Assembly (NCBI GenBank): GCA_046295975.1
Contig: JBKBMG010000006.1
Span: 71,035-135,034 of the forward strand
Source of the DNA: UBA2357 sp046295975
Lineage (GTDB): Bacteria; Pseudomonadota; Gammaproteobacteria; Burkholderiales; Rhodocyclaceae
Direction of reading: 5' to 3'
Length of the DNA stretch: 64,000 nt
Shown: positions 59,215 to 64,000 of the stretch, piece by piece
Position numbering within the stretch: the stretch's first letter is position 1
Layout of the letters: each line of letters starts with the position of its first letter
Notes under the pieces: model-generated
What the model saw: the letters and a program-made list of their open reading frames with translations, nothing else
Database searches by the model: none
Told to the model about the DNA's origin: nothing
Program-made: the position numbers and the translations under genes

Positions 59215-62200
59215 ATGAACGACAGACTTTCACGCATCTTCCCGACCAGCCTCGTCGGTCATCTGTGCGCGCTCGCGGCCGAACGGCCGTCCGATGTGGC
59301 GCTGATGGTCGTTGGCGAACGTAATGGGGTTGCGGTCGATACGCCAGTCTCCTATGCGGAGCTCGATCGTCGGGTTCGCGCCCTGGCTGCGCAACTGCAG
59401 CAGCGCTTCGATATGGGAGAACGGGCGCTGTTGTTGCTCGACAACGACGACCACTATGTCGTTGCCTTTCTCGCCTGCCTTTATGCTGGATTGATTGCAG
59501 TCCCGGTCTTTCCACCCGAGTCGGCCCGTCCACAGCATCTGGCGCGCCTTGCCGGCATTGCCCAGGATGCACAGGCACGTTGCGTCCTGACTGTCGGCGT
59601 AATCCTGGACATGCTTGGCACCGCGATCGATGGGTTTTCGGGTTGTGAGGCCATCGCGGTCGATGGCATCGATTTCCACTGCGCAGACGACTGGCGCCCG
59701 CACTGGCCTTCCGCCGACGAGCTCGCTTTCCTGCAATATACCTCAGGCTCCACCTCCGCACCGAAGGGGGTGATGGTGAGTCATGGCAGCCTGATGGCCA
59801 ACGAGCGCGCCATCGAGGAGACCATTTCGATCAGACCGGACGACGTCTTCGTCTCGTGGTTGCCGCTCTATCATGACATGGGTCTGATCGGCGGCCTGCT
59901 GCAACCCCTGCACCGTGGCGTCCCGGTGGCACTGATGACACCGCGCTTCTTCCTGGAGCGGCCGATCCGCTGGCTGGAGGCGATCACTCGCCATCGCGCC
60001 AGCGTCAGCGGCGGTCCGGATTTCGCATATCGTCTGTGCCTGGAAAGGGTAAAGGACACACAGGTGGCGCAGCTCGACCTGTCGAGTTGGCGCGTGGCTT
60101 TCTCCGGCGCAGAGCCCGTGCGCCATGACACCCTGCGTGCCTTCGTCGACCGTTTCGCCCCAGCTGGTTTCGCCTGCGAAGCGGTGTATCCCTGCTATGG
60201 CCTGGCCGAAGCGACCTTGTTGGTCACCGGCGGTATACGCGGGCAAGGCATGGTGACACGCGCGTTTTCACCTGCGGCGATGGCTCAGGGGCGGGCGCAG
60301 GCGGATGCCGACGGCTCCATCCTGGTCGGCTGCGGCCGCGCGCCCGCTACTCACCAAGTCGAGATCGTCGATCCGACGACGCTGATGTCGCTGGCGGAAG
60401 GCGAGGTGGGCGAGATCTGGGCGAACGGTCCCAGCATCGCCCAAGGCTACTGGCGCCGGCCGGAGGAGAGCGCCCTGAGCTTTGTCGAGCGCGATGGCCG
60501 CCGCTGGCTGCGCACCGGTGACCTGGGCTTCGTGCACCAGGGCGAGCTCTTCATCACCGGCCGACTCAAGGACCTCATCATCCTGCGCGGGCAGAACGTC
60601 TATCCGCAGGACATCGAGCGGGCGATCGAGGCCGAGGTGGAGGCGGTGCGCAAGGGCCGCGTCGCCGCCTTCGCCGTGCCCCTGCCGGAGGGCGGCGAAG
60701 GCGTGGGCGTCGCGGTGGAGGTGTCGCGTGGCCTGCAGAAGCTCGTGCCGGTGGAGACGCTGGTGGAGGCCTTGAGCCAGGCGACCGTTACGGTGTGCAA
60801 CGAGCCGGTGGCGGTGGCCGTGCTGCTCAACCCTGGAGCGCTGCCGAAGACCTCCAGCGGCAAGCTGCAGCGCGGCGCCTGCCGCCAGGGCTGGTGCGAG
60901 CATTCGCTGGATGCCTATGGGATTTACGAGTACGGGCGGTTCGTGCTTGGTGGGCAGATGCGCCCGAACGGCGTGGCAAGTACGCAGCCCGAACTTGACG
61001 CGCTCGAAGCCGCTTTGGCAGAAGTGTGGCGAGCGGTGCTCAAGCACGACAACCTGCCGGCCCGCGAGGCGCACTTCTTTGTGGGTGGAGGCAACTCCCT
61101 CGCAGCGGTGGAGCTCGCGGCGCGCATCAGCGAGCGATGGGAGGTCGATTTCCCCGTCCGATCCGTCTTCGAGCAGCCGCGTTTTGCGGATCTTGCCGGG
61201 CAGTTGCGTACCTTTCTCGGGCAAGGCACGCGCAAACCAAAGGTTGTGATTCCTGTCCTGCCACCCGAACGGCGTACCGAACCCTTGCCGCTCTCTGCGG
61301 CGCAGCGGCGGCAGTGGTTCCTGTGGCAGCTCGATCCCCAGAGCACGGCCTACCACGTCCAGGGCGCGTTGCGGATCGCTGGTGCGCTCGATGCAGAAGC
61401 CATGTGTGAGGCTGTCGCAGAGCTGGCGCGGCGGCACGAGTCCTTGCGCACCGTATTCCGCGCACGAACGGACGGCGATGTGGAGCAGATCGTCCAGCCT
61501 GACGGTTCGTTGGATCTGCAATTCATCGATCTGCGCGAAGCCGCGACTGACGACCGTGAGGTACGGGCGGTCGAGGCCCTGCGCACGCTCAACGCGCAGC
61601 CTTTCGATCTCACTCGCGGACCGCTCGCACGTGCGGCCCTCGTCCGGTTGGGGGAGCAGACTCACGTGCTTGCGCTAGCGATGCACCACATCATCTCCGA
61701 CGGTGCGTCGATGCAAGTCATTGTTGACGAGTTGGCCGCGCTCTACACCGCCCGACTCGGGGGTGAGAGGGGGGGGGCGCTGCCTTTGCCTGCGATCCAG
61801 TACGCGGACTATGCCGCCTGGCAGCACGCGCATCCAGACAAGGAAGCACATGAGCGCCAATTGGCGTATTGGCGCAAACAGCTCGAGGTGGCGCCGGGCG
61901 AAGCGCAGCCGGTTCTCGCCCTGCCCACCGATCATCCTCGTCAGCCGGTGGCCCGCTACCGTGCAGCCCAGCACCGCTTCGAGTTGCCGGCCGATCTGCT
62001 GGTGGGGCTGCGTCGGCAGGCAGAGACGCACGGCGCAACGCTCTTCATGGTGTTGCTGTCTGCCTTCCAGGCCTTGCTGTACCGCTACACCGGGCAGCGC
62101 GACATCCGCGTCGGCGTGCCGGTCGCCAACCGCCCACAAACCGAACTGCAGGGTGTGGTCGGTTTCTTCGTCAACACGCTGGTGCTGCGCAACGTACTTG

Positions 62201-64000
62201 ATGGACGCATGAGTCTCGAGCAAGTGCTGAGTCGGGCACGAGACGCCGCGCTCGAAGGGCAGGCGCACCAAGGCCTGCCCTTCGAGCAACTCGTCGAAGC
62301 GCTGCAGCCGGAACGCAGTCTGAGTCACAGCCCGCTGTTCCAGGTGATGTTCAACCATCTTCAGGAGGACTACGGGTTCTTCGCTCGCCAGACCGGCCTC
62401 GCTGTTGCGGAGCAGGCGCTGCCCGAACAGGCAGCGCAGTACGAACTGACGATGGGCTGCAGCGAATCCCGGGACGGGCGGGTACGCGTGATGTTCTCCT
62501 ACGCAAAGGAGCTGTTTGAGCCCGAGACGATCGAGCGCATGGTGGGGCACTACGTGGCTGTGCTACAGGCGTTGGCTGAGCGGCCGCAGGTGGCGGTGGG
62601 TGAGATCGAGCTGATGAGCGTGGGCGAGCACCAGCAGCTTGCCCGTTGGGGCGTCAACGCGCAGCGCTACCCCGAGGTGAAGCCGGTGCACCGGCTAATT
62701 GAGCGGCGGGTTCAAGGGCATCCGGATGCCGTGGCGCTGATTTTCGGCGATGAGACGCTCAGCTATAGCGAGCTCAACACCCGCGCCAATCGCCTGGCGC
62801 ACCGGCTGATCGAGCTGGGGGTGAAGCAGGAGGTCAAGGTGGGCCTTGCGGTGGAGCGCTCGGTGGAGATGGTGGTGGGCCTGCTTGCGGTCTTGAAAGC
62901 CGGTGGGGCTTATGTTCCGCTGGACCCTTCGTTGCCAGTCGAGCGCCTGGCCTACATGGTCGACGACAGCGGCCTGGGGTTGTTGCTCACCCAAAGCCAG
63001 GTACGCGATCGCCTGCCGGTGCGCGAGGGGCTGCGGGTGCTGGAGCTGGACGCGCTCGCGCTGGGAGGCGAACCCGCGCGCGACCCGACCGTGGCGGTGC
63101 ACGGGGAGAGCCTGGCATACGTGATCTACACCTCGGGCTCGACTGGCCGGCCCAAAGGCGTTGCTGTCGCGCATGGGCCGTTTGGTATGCATTGTGTAGA
63201 GACTGCCGCTCTTTATGAATTGGGGCCTCGGTCGCGAGAACTGCATTTCCTGTCGTTTTCCTTCGATGGCGCGCATGAGCGCCTGTTCACTGTGCTGAGC
63301 TGCGGCGCCTCGCNNNNNNNNNNGCTACGAAACGCGACGTTGTGGACGCCTACGCATACGCTGGCATCAATGCGTCGTCACGGAATAACGAATGCAGGGT
63401 TTCCAAGTGCCTACTTGCAGGAGATTGCTCGCTCGGCGGCCGTGGAAGGAAACGCGCCGTCGGTTCGTCTGTACTCATTCGGTGGGGAGGCCATGTCCCG
63501 CGAGGGGCTTGAAATCATCAAGCACCATCTGGCACCGGAGATCCTCATCAATGGCTACGGGCCTACTGAAGCGGTCGTTACCCCGACAGTATGGAAGGGA
63601 GGTCGGGAGACTGCAGCTTTTGCCCCCTATGTACCAATAGGTCGCCCGGTGGGCGACCGCAAGGCCCTGGTGTTCGATAGCGAGCTGAACCTGGTGCCGC
63701 AAGGCGTCGCCGGCGAGCTGTACTTGGGCGGGATCGGTCTGGCGCGCGGCTACCTGGACCGTTCCGGCCTGACAGCTGAGCGCTTCGTGGCGGACCCACA
63801 TGATGACGGCGGGGGGCGGCTGTACCGCACCGGGGACCTGGTGCGGTGGAACAGCGAAGGGCAACTGGAGTACCTGGGCCGGATCGACCACCAGGTGAAG
63901 ATCCGGGGCTTTCGGATCGAGTTGGGAGAGGTGGAAGCACGACTGCTGGCGCAGCCGGAGGTGCGCGAGGCGGTGGTGGTGGCCGGGGACGGACCGGGCG
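59215..64000 (+). CDS. Nonribosomal peptide synthetase: FAAL-PCP-C-A... (partial, runs past right edge)
   Basis: The visible 1595 codons encode a lipo-initiating NRPS. Domain 1 is a fatty-acyl-AMP ligase (about 1-590; LQYTSGSTSAPKGVMVSH at 172, SWLPLYHDMGLIGG, RTGDLGFVHQG). Domain 2 is a carrier (FFVGGGNSLAAVELAA, Ser about 629). Domain 3 is condensation (LPLSAAQRRQWFLWQLD, HHIISDG at about 823, FFVNTLVLRN). Domain 4 is adenylation with A1 SYSELNTRANRLAHRL, A3 LAYVIYTSGSTGRPKGV (about 1300), A5 NGYGPTEA, A6 GELYLGGIGLARGYLDR, A7 YRTGDLVRW and A8 GRIDHQVKIRGFRIELGE (about 1555). A 10-N gap falls in the A4-A5 region with the frame preserved. The A4 core reads FDGAHE, putting Glu at the pocket position after Asp-Gly and hinting at a basic amino acid. 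That is weak. Starter FAAL and MbtH/TauD context predict an acyl-peptide siderophore. ATG at 59215 follows GAGGACG. Confidence 0.94.
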   Translation, partial: MNDRLSRIFPTSLVGHLCALAAERPSDVALMVVGERNGVAVDTPVSYAELDRRVRALAAQLQQRFDMGERALLLLDNDDHYVVAFLACLYAGLIAVPVFPPESARPQHLARLAGIAQDAQARCVLTVGVILDMLGTAIDGFSGCEAIAVDGIDFHCADDWRPHWPSADELAFLQYTSGSTSAPKGVMVSHGSLMANERAIEETISIRPDDVFVSWLPLYHDMGLIGGLLQPLHRGVPVALMTPRFFLERPIRWLEAITRHRASVSGGPDFAYRLCLERVKDTQVAQLDLSSWRVAFSGAEPVRHDTLRAFVDRFAPAGFACEAVYPCYGLAEATLLVTGGIRGQGMVTRAFSPAAMAQGRAQADADGSILVGCGRAPATHQVEIVDPTTLMSLAEGEVGEIWANGPSIAQGYWRRPEESALSFVERDGRRWLRTGDLGFVHQGELFITGRLKDLIILRGQNVYPQDIERAIEAEVEAVRKGRVAAFAVPLPEGGEGVGVAVEVSRGLQKLVPVETLVEALSQATVTVCNEPVAVAVLLNPGALPKTSSGKLQRGACRQGWCEHSLDAYGIYEYGRFVLGGQMRPNGVASTQPELDALEAALAEVWRAVLKHDNLPAREAHFFVGGGNSLAAVELAARISERWEVDFPVRSVFEQPRFADLAGQLRTFLGQGTRKPKVVIPVLPPERRTEPLPLSAAQRRQWFLWQLDPQSTAYHVQGALRIAGALDAEAMCEAVAELARRHESLRTVFRARTDGDVEQIVQPDGSLDLQFIDLREAATDDREVRAVEALRTLNAQPFDLTRGPLARAALVRLGEQTHVLALAMHHIISDGASMQVIVDELAALYTARLGGERGGALPLPAIQYADYAAWQHAHPDKEAHERQLAYWRKQLEVAPGEAQPVLALPTDHPRQPVARYRAAQHRFELPADLLVGLRRQAETHGATLFMVLLSAFQALLYRYTGQRDIRVGVPVANRPQTELQGVVGFFVNTLVLRNVLDGRMSLEQVLSRARDAALEGQAHQGLPFEQLVEALQPERSLSHSPLFQVMFNHLQEDYGFFARQTGLAVAEQALPEQAAQYELTMGCSESRDGRVRVMFSYAKELFEPETIERMVGHYVAVLQALAERPQVAVGEIELMSVGEHQQLARWGVNAQRYPEVKPVHRLIERRVQGHPDAVALIFGDETLSYSELNTRANRLAHRLIELGVKQEVKVGLAVERSVEMVVGLLAVLKAGGAYVPLDPSLPVERLAYMVDDSGLGLLLTQSQVRDRLPVREGLRVLELDALALGGEPARDPTVAVHGESLAYVIYTSGSTGRPKGVAVAHGPFGMHCVETAALYELGPRSRELHFLSFSFDGAHERLFTVLSCGASXXXXLRNATLWTPTHTLASMRRHGITNAGFPSAYLQEIARSAAVEGNAPSVRLYSFGGEAMSREGLEIIKHHLAPEILINGYGPTEAVVTPTVWKGGRETAAFAPYVPIGRPVGDRKALVFDSELNLVPQGVAGELYLGGIGLARGYLDRSGLTAERFVADPHDDGGGRLYRTGDLVRWNSEGQLEYLGRIDHQVKIRGFRIELGEVEARLLAQPEVREAVVVAGDGPG
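63314..63323. other. Assembly gap (10 N) within the NRPS adenylation domain
   Basis: Ten unresolved bases lie between GCCTCGC and GCTACGA. Reading through keeps the frame but yields about two residues more than relatives have between the conserved GAS and LWTP segments. The true gap may therefore be about 4 nt, or the placeholder may hide a longer stretch. Confidence 0.9.

Noticed and set aside
1..64000. CRISPR arrays, insertion sequences, prophage, tRNA or rRNA genes
   Set aside because: No regularly spaced direct repeats, transposase or integrase reading frames, or tRNA/rRNA-like sequences were found by eye. A tRNA scan and a repeat search would be needed to exclude small ones.

Overview
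The window is GC-rich, single-contig bacterial chromosome (one run of 10 Ns near the right end). Gene content points to a betaproteobacterium of the Rhodocyclales, Thauera/Azoarcus-like: an lptD-surA-pdxA-rsmA operon, a fused arylpyruvate:ferredoxin oxidoreductase beside an AsnC/Lrp regulator with a perfect FNR-type box, a BenE-type transporter, a form I RuBisCO cbbLSQO operon with divergent cbbR, and a PEP-CTERM surface protein. The assignment is inferred from protein content only. No rRNA, tRNA, CRISPR array or insertion sequence was recognised.

Layout. 1-8.1 kb: dusB (cut by the left edge), fused IorAB with its divergent Lrp-type regulator, and pepP-ubiH. 8.3-15.7 kb: the MurU/AmgK peptidoglycan-salvage pair, divergent from lptD-surA-pdxA-rsmA. 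15.7-21.4 kb: a PEP-CTERM protein behind a candidate sigma-54 promoter, a Crp/Fnr regulator near a DUF2892 gene, xthA, and a yfiR-yfiN-yfiB c-di-GMP operon. 21.5-27.8 kb: cbbR and cbbLSQO. 27.8-46.2 kb: mostly housekeeping and envelope genes, including prlC, purC, two small lipoproteins, OmpA-type and LTA-synthase-type proteins, a PleD-like cyclase, a methyltransferase and BenE. 46.5-51 kb: an XRE-cupin regulator behind tandem palindromes, then a tight two-gene operon of a DUF47/PhoU-like protein and a pyruvate-phosphate-dikinase-like protein lacking the PEP/pyruvate barrel. 51-54.2 kb: threonine aldolase, an astacin-type protease and a thioredoxin-like protein. 54.2-64 kb: the start of a siderophore locus.

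The siderophore locus reads as one iron-regulated unit. A Fur-box-like site precedes an ECF sigma factor and FecR; a separate 75-residue DUF4880 protein follows; then a candidate ECF promoter (TAAA-N17-CGTC) leads into mbtH, a type II thioesterase, an Sfp-type phosphopantetheinyl transferase, a TauD-family hydroxylase and an NRPS that begins with a fatty-acyl-AMP ligase. This predicts an acylated, hydroxy-amino-acid-containing (probably beta-hydroxyaspartate) lipopeptide siderophore. The NRPS runs off the right edge.

The most novel-looking items are the DUF47 / truncated-dikinase pair (47.4-51.0 kb), the PEP-CTERM protein that appears to carry a Cys-Gln thioester domain behind a sigma-54 promoter with two upstream palindromes (15.77-16.85 kb), the free-standing DUF4880 protein, and a sharply lower-GC specificity subdomain inside the first NRPS adenylation domain.
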